Assembly: GCA_001603905.1 (NCBI GenBank)
Contig: LVAE01000032.1
Location: 1-48,024, forward strand
DNA: 48,024 nucleotides
From: Fibrobacterales bacterium Fibro_02
GTDB taxonomy: Bacteria; Fibrobacterota; Fibrobacteria; Fibrobacterales; Fibrobacteraceae
Direction: 5' to 3'
The position numbers and the translations under genes were made by a program. The notes below the pieces were generated by a model. That model had not been told where the DNA came from and did not search any database. It saw only the letters and a program-made list of their open reading frames with translations. The stretch's first letter is position 1. Every line of letters starts with the position of its first letter. Shown piece after piece: positions 8,668-16,480 of the stretch.

Positions 8668-9203
8668 ATGAAGTAGAGCGGGACGCCTAGCAGGATTCCC
8701 GCATAAATGCCGCCCAAAAGGTCATCTGCCATTACGCCCCATGCACCGGGGAATTTTTCGAATCGGTGGATGCCGAGCGGCTTGAGAATGTCAAAAAAGC
8801 GGAAGAGCGCAAATCCGATGATTAGAATCCACGGCGCTCTAGTGATCCAGTCGGGGCGGATGAAGGCGAATGTCATAAAAATTCCGCAGACCTCGTCAAT
8901 CACGATCCAGCCGGGATCTTCGGTACCCGTATCTTTCATCGCCTTTTTCACGAACGGAATCGCGGCGAAGAAAACGACGATGGCGGCTATAAAAAACAGT
9001 GGCCAAAATCCGGAATGGACTGCGAATAGTGCCATTGGGTAGGCGACAACGGTTGCCGCGAGGCTTCCCATGGTGCCTGGAGCTTTGGGCGACATGCCCG
9101 AACCGAAGAACGTTGTGACGAGAGTAGACAACAAATCGGTGCCCCGCCATTGGTGGGGCACGCGCTTTTTGCCGTACTTCTCTTTAAGTTCCTCGCGGTT
9201 CAC
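8664..9203 (-). CDS. pgpA: Phosphatidylglycerophosphatase A
   Basis: The 179-residue membrane protein removes the phosphate from phosphatidylglycerophosphate to make phosphatidylglycerol. Family signatures are G-T-D-L-L-S-T-L near the N-terminus, F-G-S-G-M-S-P-K-A-P-G-T-M-G-S-L, the acidic D-P-G-W-I-V-I-D-E-V-C-G, and the C-terminal M-A-D-D-L-L-G-G-I-Y-A-G. About four membrane helices are visible. The start is a GTG placed directly after the TAA stop of the upstream small acidic gene, so the two are translationally coupled. The length is normal for PgpA. Confidence 0.9.
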   Translation of the reverse strand: MNREELKEKYGKKRVPHQWRGTDLLSTLVTTFFGSGMSPKAPGTMGSLAATVVAYPMALFAVHSGFWPLFFIAAIVVFFAAIPFVKKAMKDTGTEDPGWIVIDEVCGIFMTFAFIRPDWITRAPWILIIGFALFRFFDILKPLGIHRFEKFPGAWGVMADDLLGGIYAGILLGVPLYFI

Positions 9204-9410
9204 TTAGTTGTCTTCATATTCAGAGCTGCCCCAGCCGTCGAGGTCGCCTGCGGCACGTCCCAGCGTAGCACCGCCGAGAATCTCATCGATACCCTTGTCT
9301 TCGGAATCGTCTTCCTCTTCTTCGAAGATAGAGGATTCTTCCAATTCGAGGTCTTCGTTCGGAATAATCGGATCATCGTCAAGGTTGTTCTTACTCTTCT
9401 TTCCTGCCAT
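9204..9410 (-). CDS. Small highly acidic protein, function unknown (68 aa)
   Basis: The 68-residue protein starts M-A-G-K-K-S-K-N-N and is then dominated by Asp and Glu, including a run of seven acidic residues in the middle. The tail is Gly/Asp-rich. It is probably disordered. AGGAG lies 6 bases before the ATG. The stop abuts the pgpA GTG, giving a two-gene unit. No family was recognised. The tight coupling suggests co-expression with phospholipid synthesis, but no function can be stated. Confidence 0.7.
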   Translation of the reverse strand: MAGKKSKNNLDDDPIIPNEDLELEESSIFEEEEDDSEDKGIDEILGGATLGRAAGDLDGWGSSEYEDN

Positions 9411-9580
9411 ATTTTCTCCTTGATAAAGGCGTTTCGTAATCTTTATCGCTATGATATAAAATTTTTTCTAAAAAAGGAGAAATTTTTTGAAAAAAAATCA
9501 TTTTTTTTAAAATTTTTTGTAAAAAGTTGTCTAAAATGTGATTTTTGAGGGGTGTCGGGGGCTTCTTGACCAATAAATTC

Positions 9581-9588
9581 TATTTTTT
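9581..9588 (+). promoter_or_regulatory. Putative -10 box (TATTTTTT) for the CbiX/SirC fusion gene
   Basis: ATTCTATTTTTTAGGG precedes the ATG at 9595, with only 6 bases between box and start codon. The 9411-9594 stretch upstream is extremely A/T-rich (mostly A and T runs at 9450-9540) and holds no gene. A leaderless start is suggested. Confidence 0.4.
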
Positions 9589-9594
9589 AGGGCG

Positions 9595-10581
9595 ATGAAA
9601 GCGATTTTGATCATTGCGCACCACTGCATTTTGCCGGGGGCATATAAGGGGTTCGAAGAGATCCTCGACCAGCTGCATCATGACATGCCGGGTACCCGCG
9701 TGGCCAGTACGAGCCTTCTGGACCTCGAAAACGATCTTCGGGCTCTTCTGCGCGAAGATGTGGAGTCGGTGACTCTGTTGCCCTATCTGCTTTTGAACGG
9801 TCAGCATACCAAGAATGATGTGCCCAAGGTGGTGGCCCGCCTGCAGGCGGAATATCCGCAGATTCCCATTACGCTCTTGCCATGCCTTGGCGACTGGAAG
9901 GAATTTGCGGGCATGGTCGTCTCTGGAATCCGCAACGCCCAGAAAGAAAATAAAAAAACGCACGACCAGAACGGCTTGGCAAAGTCAGACAATCTGTCTG
10001 ACACACTGAATGTCATTGCGAGCCCTATAGGGGCGAAACAATCTATTTCGTCAAATTCAAATTTTTTCTCCATCGAGCTGAACCTCGAAGGTAAGAATGT
10101 GCTTGTGGTCGGTGGTGGCCGTATCGCACTGCGTAAGGTGAAAACGCTTTTGCCCACGGGTGCCCGTATTACGGTGGTCGCCCCGCAGTTCGACCCTGAA
10201 TTTGAGTCGCTTCAGTCCGCCGGTAAGGTTGCTGAGTTAAGCCGAAGGGCCGAGTCGGCGTCAATAACGTTGAAAACTCGCCCCTACGAGCCTTTGGACC
10301 TTCGCGGAATCTTCATGGTGTTTATCTGCACCGACCAGCCTACGGTCAATGCCCAGGTCTCTAATGATGCCCGCGCCCGCCGCATCTTGGTGAATAATGC
10401 CTGCGACTACCTGGACGGCGACTTTATCGTGCCTGCCCGTATGGATTTCGGCGAAAATATTGCGGTGACGGTTTCTACCCAGGGGCGTGCCCCGTCGCTC
10501 GCCAAGAAGCTCAAACAGAAAATTCAGGCCGAGTGGGCCGAAGGCCTCGAACAGGTCGAAAAAGAATTCTACGAATCGTGA
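9595..10581 (+). CDS. Fusion: CbiX-like sirohydrochlorin chelatase + precorrin-2 dehydrogenase (SirC/CysG-N)
   Basis: The 328-residue protein joins two tetrapyrrole enzymes. Residues 1-115 resemble small CbiX/SirB chelatases (I-I-A-H-H10 with the metal-site His, then L-L-N-G-Q-H71-T-K-N-D-V-P). Residues 162-328 resemble Met8p/SirC/CysG-N: N-V-L-V-V-G-G-G-R-I-A-L-R-K for NAD binding, N-A-C-D near 268-271, F-I-V-P-A-R, and T-Q-G-R-A-P-S-L-A-K. Together they could oxidise precorrin-2 to sirohydrochlorin and insert iron, giving sirohaem. The ~45-residue linker is encoded largely by palindromic repeat DNA (9984-10044). A second odd insert is at residues 213-223. The neighbours are hemB, hemL and a radical SAM gene. 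Confidence 0.85.
   Translation: MKAILIIAHHCILPGAYKGFEEILDQLHHDMPGTRVASTSLLDLENDLRALLREDVESVTLLPYLLLNGQHTKNDVPKVVARLQAEYPQIPITLLPCLGDWKEFAGMVVSGIRNAQKENKKTHDQNGLAKSDNLSDTLNVIASPIGAKQSISSNSNFFSIELNLEGKNVLVVGGGRIALRKVKTLLPTGARITVVAPQFDPEFESLQSAGKVAELSRRAESASITLKTRPYEPLDLRGIFMVFICTDQPTVNAQVSNDARARRILVNNACDYLDGDFIVPARMDFGENIAVTVSTQGRAPSLAKKLKQKIQAEWAEGLEQVEKEFYES
9984..10044 (+). repeat. Palindromic repeats inside the CbiX/SirC coding sequence
   Basis: A perfect 8-bp hairpin, GTCAGACA-ATC-TGTCTGAC (9984-10002), is followed by TGTCATTGCGAGC...CAATCT (10011-10044) containing a GCCC-TATA-GGG hairpin. The second unit shares its first 13 bases and its end with an intergenic copy at 36031. Here it is in frame and encodes the interdomain linker. 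Confidence 0.7.
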
Positions 10582-10678
10582 TTAGAGTCACGTATTCCAA
10601 GTTGGAATAAAGGCTCGTGTGCTTTTTTCTTTAGAAAAGTATATTTTTCGGAAGAAAATTGTAACAAAGGAGCCTCCT

Positions 10679-11791
10679 ATGAAAAAAACACTCGTTTTCG
10701 GTCTTGCCCTGGCTATGGGAATGTTGGTCGGTTGTGGCGATGATTCATCGAGCAGTCCGTCTGGAGCTGATGCAACAACGGAGTCCAGTTCGTCTATAGA
10801 TTCTGCGGACATAAGTAGCAGTTCCGGAGATAAAAAGGATGCAACTCCTGATGAAGATATCAGTAGTTCTAGCGGCGAAGAGTCGGGTGATGAGACCACC
10901 AAGGTTTCGGCGTTTTTTCCAGAAGGTTTTGATGCTGATAAGGTAGTTGCCTGGTATGCAACTGATGAACAGCGTGTTTCAGATAAAGGGCAGACCAAGA
11001 CGATGGTGGATGCCGTCTACCTGTTCAAGGACGGTTCCTTTATTGTCACCGAACAAAAGGTGAAGGAAAAGAATAACATTTCCACATTTGAAAACGCGGT
11101 TGTTGCAGAGGGAACCTGGACTGGCTCGACGGACTCGTTCAAGGAAGGCTCGTTGACGATTGTCCTTATGGGAAATGATATTCCTCTCGACATTCATGAA
11201 GGAAAATTCTCGATTAGTCCGTTTGGTGTAGACGATTATGAATTCACGTTGGTCGAATCGGGTGTGCCAGAGGCAAGCCCCGTTACCGAGGAACCGAAAT
11301 CTGATTCGGACGACAAGGAAGATCCCAACGGAACGGCAGAACAGTTGGCATGGGCGAAATCGATGATCGCTCGTTCAACGGAGTCTGCTTCGAAGGTGGC
11401 TACGTTTGAAATTTCGGAACCGACCTGGGAAAGACTGAATACGAAGAGTGAAACCTACAATGCGACCTTTACGATCAAGGTAACCTTGAGTGAAGGTGAA
11501 TTCATTACCGAAGATTTGGATTATCCGACCCTTGCGATAGGGCAGTATCCAGTGCACGCGATTGATTCGGAAAAAGACAAACTCCCGGAGCAATGGAATA
11601 ATAATAAATGGGAGATTAAGGATGCCAAGGTGGTCGGGAATACGATGACGGCTACGATGACGGAGAAAATCGATAACCTGAAGGTGGGACGCGCCTATGT
11701 CTTTGTCTCGACAAATAACGGTATGGATTCATCGATTGAATATAGCGAAGCGTTCTTCATTATTCCGCCAAGCTACCAAGGTGATTTGTAG
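10679..11791 (+). CDS. Ser/Asp-rich lipoprotein of unknown function
   Basis: The start is the ATG at 10679, preceded by AAAGGAG; upstream in-frame starts lack a ribosome site. The 370-residue protein has a lipoprotein signal (M-L-V-G-C19) and a mature end C-G-D-D-S-S-S-S. A Ser/Asp/Glu-rich disordered linker extends to about residue 80, and beta-rich sequence follows. The C-terminal half carries a lipocalin-like or Ig-like strand pattern but no family was recognised. The C-G-D-D-S-S-S start is typical of Fibrobacter surface lipoproteins. The gene is a single unit, with a strong terminator just after it. Confidence 0.75.
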   Translation: MKKTLVFGLALAMGMLVGCGDDSSSSPSGADATTESSSSIDSADISSSSGDKKDATPDEDISSSSGEESGDETTKVSAFFPEGFDADKVVAWYATDEQRVSDKGQTKTMVDAVYLFKDGSFIVTEQKVKEKNNISTFENAVVAEGTWTGSTDSFKEGSLTIVLMGNDIPLDIHEGKFSISPFGVDDYEFTLVESGVPEASPVTEEPKSDSDDKEDPNGTAEQLAWAKSMIARSTESASKVATFEISEPTWERLNTKSETYNATFTIKVTLSEGEFITEDLDYPTLAIGQYPVHAIDSEKDKLPEQWNNNKWEIKDAKVVGNTMTATMTEKIDNLKVGRAYVFVSTNNGMDSSIEYSEAFFIIPPSYQGDL

Positions 11792-11802
11792 TTGAATCTT
11801 TT

Positions 11803-11826
11803 GGTCCCCATAGCGGGACCTTTTTT
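11803..11826 (+). terminator. Intrinsic terminator after the lipoprotein gene
   Basis: GGTCCC and GGGACC pair around a CATAGC loop and are followed by TTTTTT. It lies 11 bases after the stop codon at 11791. Confidence 0.88.
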
Positions 11827-11864
11827 GTTATATTGAATAAGGAACTTAAAACAAGAGACTAAAA

Positions 11865-12836
11865 ATGATTATTCGTCCACGCCGCTTACGCAAGAATGAA
11901 ACGATCCGCAATATGGTTGCGGAAACCGCAGTGAACCCAGATTCTCTCGTCTACCCGATGTTCGTGGTAGAGGGGGAGGGTGTCAAGGAAGAAATCCCGT
12001 CGATGCCGGGGCAGTTCCGTTTCTCGATCGATGAAATTCTGAAGGAACTCGAAAGCTGTGTCGCACTTGGCATCAAGTCGATTCTTTTGTTCGGAATTCC
12101 GAGCTTTAAGGATGAAATCGCTTCGTCCGCTTACGATGACGACGGAATTGTGCAACGTGCGGTGCGTTCCATCAAGGCGAAGTTCCCGGAACTGTTCGTG
12201 ATTACCGATGTGTGCCTTTGCGAATACATGAGTCATGGCCATTGCGGTATCGTCAAGGAAAATGGCGATGTGGATAACGATCCGACTCTTGAACTTCTGG
12301 CAAAGACCGCACTTTCGCATGCGGACGCCGGTGCCGATATGGTGGCGCCGTCGGACATGATGGATGGCCGTGTGGCGGCGATTCGTGCAAAACTCGACGA
12401 AAAGGGTTTTACGAATGTGCCGATTATGGCTTACAGTGCAAAGTTCGCGAGTGCCTACTATGGACCGTTCCGCGACGCGGCGGATTCCGCTCCGCATTTC
12501 GGCAACCGTCGGAGTTACCAGATGGATGTGCGCAACGGTCGCGAAGCCCTGCATGAGGTGGAACTGGATCTTGAAGAAGGAGCCGATATCGTGATGGTGA
12601 AGCCGGGACTCGCTTTCCTCGATGTCCTGCGTCAGACGGCTGACATGAGCAATGTTCCTGTAGCCGTGTACAACGTCAGTGGCGAGTATTCGATGGTAAA
12701 GGCTGCTGCGAAAATGGGCTGGATTGACGAAAAAGCCATCATCCGCGAGAACCTGATTGCCATGAAGCGTGCCGGTGCCGATATCATCATCACTTACCAC
12801 GCCAAGGAAGCGCTTGAACTGGGCTTGCTGAAGTAG
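11865..12836 (+). CDS. hemB: Delta-aminolevulinic acid dehydratase (porphobilinogen synthase)
   Basis: The 323-residue enzyme condenses two 5-aminolevulinate molecules to porphobilinogen, the first shared tetrapyrrole step. The catalytic zinc site is visible as D-V-C117-L-C119-E-Y-M-S-H-G-H-C127-G, so this is the Zn-dependent type. The two Schiff-base lysines are K193 (Y-S-A-K-F-A-S) and K246 (M-V-K-P-G). Y-N-V-S-G-E-Y-S-M near the C-terminus is also typical. Length is normal. A TATATTGA box at 11829-11836 may be its promoter. Nearby hemL supplies the substrate. Confidence 0.97.
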   Translation: MIIRPRRLRKNETIRNMVAETAVNPDSLVYPMFVVEGEGVKEEIPSMPGQFRFSIDEILKELESCVALGIKSILLFGIPSFKDEIASSAYDDDGIVQRAVRSIKAKFPELFVITDVCLCEYMSHGHCGIVKENGDVDNDPTLELLAKTALSHADAGADMVAPSDMMDGRVAAIRAKLDEKGFTNVPIMAYSAKFASAYYGPFRDAADSAPHFGNRRSYQMDVRNGREALHEVELDLEEGADIVMVKPGLAFLDVLRQTADMSNVPVAVYNVSGEYSMVKAAAKMGWIDEKAIIRENLIAMKRAGADIIITYHAKEALELGLLK

Positions 12837-12918
12837 AGCGCTACTCTGCATTGGGTAGACATTTGTTCTTAATTGTTTTGGTAAATTAATTTTTACTGCT
12901 TTGTCTGTAAAAATAAGG

Positions 12919-12926
12919 TATATTTG
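12919..12926 (+). promoter_or_regulatory. Putative -10 box (TATATTTG) for the small lipoprotein
   Basis: TATATTTG matches TAnnTTTG exactly. It lies 42 bases before the ATG at 12969, which has its own GGAG ribosome site. The 12837-12918 gap before it shows no other feature. Confidence 0.5.
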
Positions 12927-12968
12927 CCGTGTCGTAACAGACAAATCTTAAACTCAATGGAGAACAAA

Positions 12969-13361
12969 ATGAAAAAGTTCATGATGATTGCCGCTCTCGG
13001 CATGGCAGCCCTCTTCACCGCTTGCGGCGATGATTCCTCTTCTAACGCATCCTCTAATGGTGGTAGCTCCAAGACTCAGCTTGACGGCAAGGCCGTTGTT
13101 TCTTGTGACAGAATTCAGACTGTTGCCGGCATGCAGAAGCATTATTGCCATGCTATTGCCGCTGATGATGCGAATGTTGAAGCTTTCAAGGCCAAGTGCG
13201 CTCCGATTAGCGAATTGGACGATAACCAGTACACGGTTGGTACCGGTTGCGTTGGTGCCAAGCTCGCTTGCGATACGAAGGAAGGCGGCCAGGTTGAATA
13301 CTTCTTTGAACAGGTGGACGTCGAATTCGGTTGCGCCAATATCGGTCCGCACAACCTCTAA
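12969..13361 (+). CDS. Small Cys-rich lipoprotein of unknown function
   Basis: The start at 12969 is chosen because of the GGAG site at 12958 and because a lipoprotein signal follows directly (M-K-K-F-M-M-I-A-A-L-G-M-A-A-L-F-T-A-C). The 130-residue product has a mature end C-G-D-D-S-S-S and a Ser/Asn/Gly linker. A ~90-residue domain with six cysteines (C-D-R, H-Y-C-H, A-K-C-A, T-G-C, L-A-C-D, F-G-C-A) follows and is probably disulfide-bonded. No family was recognised. Hydrophilic, compact and with its own promoter and terminator, it looks like a secreted surface protein. Confidence 0.75.
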   Translation: MKKFMMIAALGMAALFTACGDDSSSNASSNGGSSKTQLDGKAVVSCDRIQTVAGMQKHYCHAIAADDANVEAFKAKCAPISELDDNQYTVGTGCVGAKLACDTKEGGQVEYFFEQVDVEFGCANIGPHNL

Positions 13362-13397
13362 TATCGGCTAAATTACATCGAGTAATTTTGAAGAGAG

Positions 13398-13419
13398 TCC
13401 GGCCTTCGGGTCGGATTTT
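13398..13419 (+). terminator. Intrinsic terminator (UUCG loop)
   Basis: TCCGGCC and GGTCGGA pair (one G-T wobble) around a TTCG tetraloop, followed by TTTT. The T run passes directly into the hemL -10 box. Confidence 0.85.
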
Positions 13420-13420
13420 C

Positions 13421-13428
13421 TATTTTTA
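13421..13428 (+). promoter_or_regulatory. Putative -10 box (TATTTTTA) for hemL
   Basis: TTTTCTATTTTTAGGGT ends at the hemL ATG with 4 bases between box and start. AGGG is too close to act as a Shine-Dalgarno. The box shares the T run of the preceding terminator. A leaderless hemL message is suggested. Confidence 0.4.
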
Positions 13429-13432
13429 GGGT

Positions 13433-14719
13433 ATGAATCATTCTTTAAGCGAAAAACTCTTTGCAGAAGCGAAAACCTTGATGCCGGGTGGCGTGAACAG
13501 CCCGGTGCGTGCGTACGGTAACGTGGGGGCGACGCCTCCGTTTATTGCCCGTGCGAAGGGGAGCCATATCTACGATGTGGATGGCAACGACTATATCGAC
13601 TACGTGGGTAGCTGGGGCCCGATGCTCCTGGGACACGCGCATGATTCTGTAATCAAGGCAGTCTCCGAGACGGCGCAGAACGGGCTCAGCTTTGGCGCTC
13701 CGTGCGGCTTGGAATCGGAACTTGCGAAGCTCGTGATGAGCCTTGTTCCGAGTGTCGAGATGATCCGCATGGTGAACAGCGGTACCGAGGCGACCATGAG
13801 CGCTATCCGTGCGGCTCGCGGATTTACAGGCCGCGACAAGATTGTGAAGTTTGAAGGTTGCTACCACGGCCATAGCGACAGCCTGCTCATCAAGGCGGGT
13901 TCGGGCATGCTTACGACGGGGAAGCCGAGCAGCAAGGGCGTGCCTGCTGACCTCGCCAAGTACACGCTCACGCTCCAGTACAACGATGTGGCGGGCGTGA
14001 AGGAACTGTTCGACAAGATTGGTGACGAAATTGCAGGCGTCATCGTGGAGCCGGTAGCGGGGAACATGGGTGTCGTGCCCGCAAAGCCCGAGTTCCTGAA
14101 GACGCTTTCCGAAGAAACCAAGAAGCATGGCGCACTCCTGATCGTCGACGAAGTCATGACGGGTTTCCGCGTCGGAATTCACTGTGCACAGGGGTTCTAT
14201 GGAATCAAGCCGGACCTGACGACTTTCGGAAAAATTATCGGCGGTGGAATGCCGGTAGGCGCCTATGGCGGTCGCCTCGATGTGATGCAACAGATTGCCC
14301 CTCTCGGTGGAATCTACCAGGCGGGTACGCTTTCGGGCAATCCGGTCGCGATGGCGGCGGGGCTTGCCACGATGCGCGAACTTTCGGCGCATCCGGAGCT
14401 GTACGTGCATGCCGAAGCGATGACGAAGCGCCTGATTGCGGGCCTCCAGGACGCCGCGAAGGATGCTGGAATTCCGCTTGCAACCAATCAGGTGGGTTCT
14501 ATGGGCTGCATCTTCTTTACTGAAGGGCCCGTGGAATGCTTTGCCGATGTGCAAAAGTCGGACTTGGAACTGTTCCGTCGCTATTTCCTTGGAATGCTTG
14601 ACGAGGGAATCTACCTCGCGCCGAGTCAGTTTGAGGCGATTTTCGTGAGCTCCGCCCATACGGAAAATGACATTGACCGTACCGTCGAAGCGGCCCGCAA
14701 GGTGTTTAAGGGACTTTAG
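13433..14719 (+). CDS. hemL: Glutamate-1-semialdehyde 2,1-aminomutase
   Basis: The 428-residue PLP enzyme converts glutamate-1-semialdehyde to 5-aminolevulinate in the C5 pathway. Visible signatures are [12 protein letters not shown] at 17-28, [10 protein letters not shown] near 115, V-D-E-V-M-T-G-F-R around 238, and the PLP lysine K267 in [10 protein letters not shown]. Its presence shows that aminolevulinate is made from glutamyl-tRNA, not from glycine. It lies between a small lipoprotein gene and tRNA-Lys. The hemA partner is not in the window. Confidence 0.97.
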   Translation: MNHSLSEKLFAEAKTLMPGGVNSPVRAYGNVGATPPFIARAKGSHIYDVDGNDYIDYVGSWGPMLLGHAHDSVIKAVSETAQNGLSFGAPCGLESELAKLVMSLVPSVEMIRMVNSGTEATMSAIRAARGFTGRDKIVKFEGCYHGHSDSLLIKAGSGMLTTGKPSSKGVPADLAKYTLTLQYNDVAGVKELFDKIGDEIAGVIVEPVAGNMGVVPAKPEFLKTLSEETKKHGALLIVDEVMTGFRVGIHCAQGFYGIKPDLTTFGKIIGGGMPVGAYGGRLDVMQQIAPLGGIYQAGTLSGNPVAMAAGLATMRELSAHPELYVHAEAMTKRLIAGLQDAAKDAGIPLATNQVGSMGCIFFTEGPVECFADVQKSDLELFRRYFLGMLDEGIYLAPSQFEAIFVSSAHTENDIDRTVEAARKVFKGL

Positions 14720-14772
14720 AAGAGGCTTGGACAAGGGTGTAAAAAAAATCTGAAATTTTTTGAGAAAATCCC

Positions 14773-14801
14773 TTGACAACCGCTTTTGATAATTCTATAA
14801 T
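14773..14801 (+). promoter_or_regulatory. Consensus TTGACA-N17-TATAAT promoter for tRNA-Lys
   Basis: TTGACA at 14773-14778 and TATAAT at 14796-14801 are separated by exactly 17 bases. The start of the tRNA is 22 bases after the -10 box. Both hexamers match the classic vegetative-sigma consensus perfectly, unlike the protein-gene promoters in the window. Confidence 0.85.
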
Positions 14802-14822
14802 TGTGCGCGTCCAAGCGACAAT

Positions 14823-14895
<73 letters not shown>

Positions 14896-14897
14896 CT

Positions 14898-14928
14898 AAA
14901 AACCGTCTCCACCCCGAGGCGGTTTTTT
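14898..14928 (+). terminator. Intrinsic terminator after tRNA-Lys
   Basis: AAAACCGTCTC pairs with GAGGCGGTTTT (one wobble) around CACCCC, then continues into T residues. The T run leads straight into a TATCTTTG box. Confidence 0.9.
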
Positions 14929-14929
14929 C

Positions 14930-14937
14930 TATCTTTG
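14930..14937 (+). promoter_or_regulatory. Putative -10 box (TATCTTTG) for the radical SAM gene
   Basis: TTTTTTCTATCTTTG is an exact TAnnTTTG match directly downstream of the tRNA terminator, 50 bases before the radical SAM start at 14988. Confidence 0.5.
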
Positions 14938-14987
14938 TGCCACGTCATAGAACCGAAGGTGACGCTGCGATCTAAATGAGGTTTTGA

Positions 14988-15977
14988 ATGATTGTATCTT
15001 GGATGACCACCAACAAGTGTAACCTGACCTGCAAGCACTGCTACCAGGATGCAGGCGAGAACAAGGCTGCTGAACTCACAACGGCAGAAGCCCTCAAGCT
15101 GATTGACGAAATCGCGAAGGCGGGGTTCAAGATTATGATCTTTAGCGGTGGCGAGCCGATGACACGCCCGGACATTGTGGAACTGGTGGCCCACGCTTCG
15201 AGCAAGGGACTTCGTCCGGTGTTCGGCACGAATGGCACGCTCATTACGCACGACTTGGCCTTTGAACTCAAGAAGGCTGGTGCCATGGCGATGGGGATCA
15301 GCATCGACAGTATCGATCACGATCGTCATAATGATTTCCGCGGTCTCCCGAATGCTTTCGAACTTACGATGATGGGTATCGAAAACTGCAAGGCGGCAGG
15401 ACTCCCGTTCCAGATTCACACGACGATTATGGACTGGAACCAGAACGAAATTTTCGACATCATGGACTGGGTCAAGGAAATCGGCGCGGTGAATCACCAG
15501 ATTTTCTTCCTGATTCCTGTTGGTCGCGGCAAGGAAATTGAAGGACACGCCCTCCGCGTCGCTGAATACGAAGGACTTCTCCGCAAGATTATGGAAAAGA
15601 GCCGCATGCTCGGCATTCCCGTGAAGCCCACCTGCGCCCCGCAGTTCCTGCGCATCGCCGACCAGCTCGACATCAAGACGCGCTACAGCCGCGGATGTCT
15701 TGCGGGTCTCAGCTACTGCATTGTAAGCCCCATCGGGAAGGTGCGCCCCTGCGCCTACATGATGGAAGAAGCGGGTGACGTGCACGATACTCCGTTCGAC
15801 GAAATTTGGGCGAATGCTGAAGTGTTCAAGAAACTCCGCACCAAGGCCTATTCCGGTGCCTGCGGCAAGTGCAAGTTTAACGACCGTTGCGGCGGTTGCC
15901 GCGCCCGCGCCGCCTACTACCATGACGGCGACTACATGCAAGAAGACTCCTACTGCGCCTACGGGAGAGGCCTGTGA
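14988..15977 (+). CDS. Radical SAM/SPASM protein, AhbC/AhbD/NirJ-type (alternative haem synthesis)
   Basis: The 329-residue enzyme has the radical SAM cluster C11-N-L-T-C15-K-H-C18-Y and S-G-G-E-P for SAM binding. A C-terminal SPASM-type Cys array (C-G-K-C-K-F-N-D-R-C-G-G-C, plus a late C) binds extra iron-sulfur clusters. The opening S-W-M-T-T-N-K-C-N-L-T-C-K-H-C-Y resembles the AhbC/NirJ proteins that remodel didecarboxysirohaem to haem or haem d1. The nearby sirohaem-forming fusion, hemB and hemL support this. Alternatives are AhbD or a peptide-modifying SPASM enzyme. Its stop overlaps the tadA GTG. Confidence 0.75.
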   Translation: MIVSWMTTNKCNLTCKHCYQDAGENKAAELTTAEALKLIDEIAKAGFKIMIFSGGEPMTRPDIVELVAHASSKGLRPVFGTNGTLITHDLAFELKKAGAMAMGISIDSIDHDRHNDFRGLPNAFELTMMGIENCKAAGLPFQIHTTIMDWNQNEIFDIMDWVKEIGAVNHQIFFLIPVGRGKEIEGHALRVAEYEGLLRKIMEKSRMLGIPVKPTCAPQFLRIADQLDIKTRYSRGCLAGLSYCIVSPIGKVRPCAYMMEEAGDVHDTPFDEIWANAEVFKKLRTKAYSGACGKCKFNDRCGGCRARAAYYHDGDYMQEDSYCAYGRGL

Positions 15978-16465
15978 TAACTGCGGACGACGAACGCTAC
16001 ATGCGCATGGCGCTCCGCGAGGCCGAAAAAGCGTTTGACGAAGGGGAAATCCCTATCGGTTGTGTCATCGTGAAAGATGGCGCTGTCATCGGTAAAGGCC
16101 ATAACCAGATCGAAATGCTCAAGGATGCGACCGCCCATGCCGAAATTTTGTCTATTGGGACGGCGGCGAGTGCCCTCGATAACTGGCGTCTGGAAGGTTG
16201 TACTTTGTATGTAACCCTGGAGCCCTGCCCGATGTGTGCGGGGGCCATTCTCAATAGCCGTGTTTCCCGCGTGGTCTACGGTTCCCCGGATACACGTTTT
16301 GGCGGCTGTGGCACGACCATCGACGTCATTTCGAATAACGCGCTCAAACGCGAAGTCGAAGTGGACGGTGGCCTGCTTGCCGATGAATGCCTTGGAATTC
16401 TGAAGGCTTTCTTTCAGAAAATGCGCCTGCAAAAAGGCGATAGCGGCAACAAGGGAATTAGTTAA
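15974..16465 (+). CDS. tadA: tRNA-specific adenosine deaminase
   Basis: The 163-residue enzyme deaminates A34 to inosine in tRNA-Arg(ACG). The zinc site is complete: H55-A-E57 for the ligand His and catalytic Glu, and P-C85-P-M-C88 for the two Cys ligands. L-E-P-C-P-M-C-A-G-A-I is the canonical TadA form. The GTG start overlaps the previous stop (GTGA), so it is translationally coupled to the radical SAM gene. Length is normal. Confidence 0.95.
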   Translation: MITADDERYMRMALREAEKAFDEGEIPIGCVIVKDGAVIGKGHNQIEMLKDATAHAEILSIGTAASALDNWRLEGCTLYVTLEPCPMCAGAILNSRVSRVVYGSPDTRFGGCGTTIDVISNNALKREVEVDGGLLADECLGILKAFFQKMRLQKGDSGNKGIS

Positions 16466-16480
16466 TACTATATTCTACAT

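Noticed and set aside
9450..9540. Very A/T-rich stretch as an origin or small RNA
   Set aside because: It is made of A and T runs without DnaA boxes, repeats or a stable fold; more likely an upstream promoter region or insulation.
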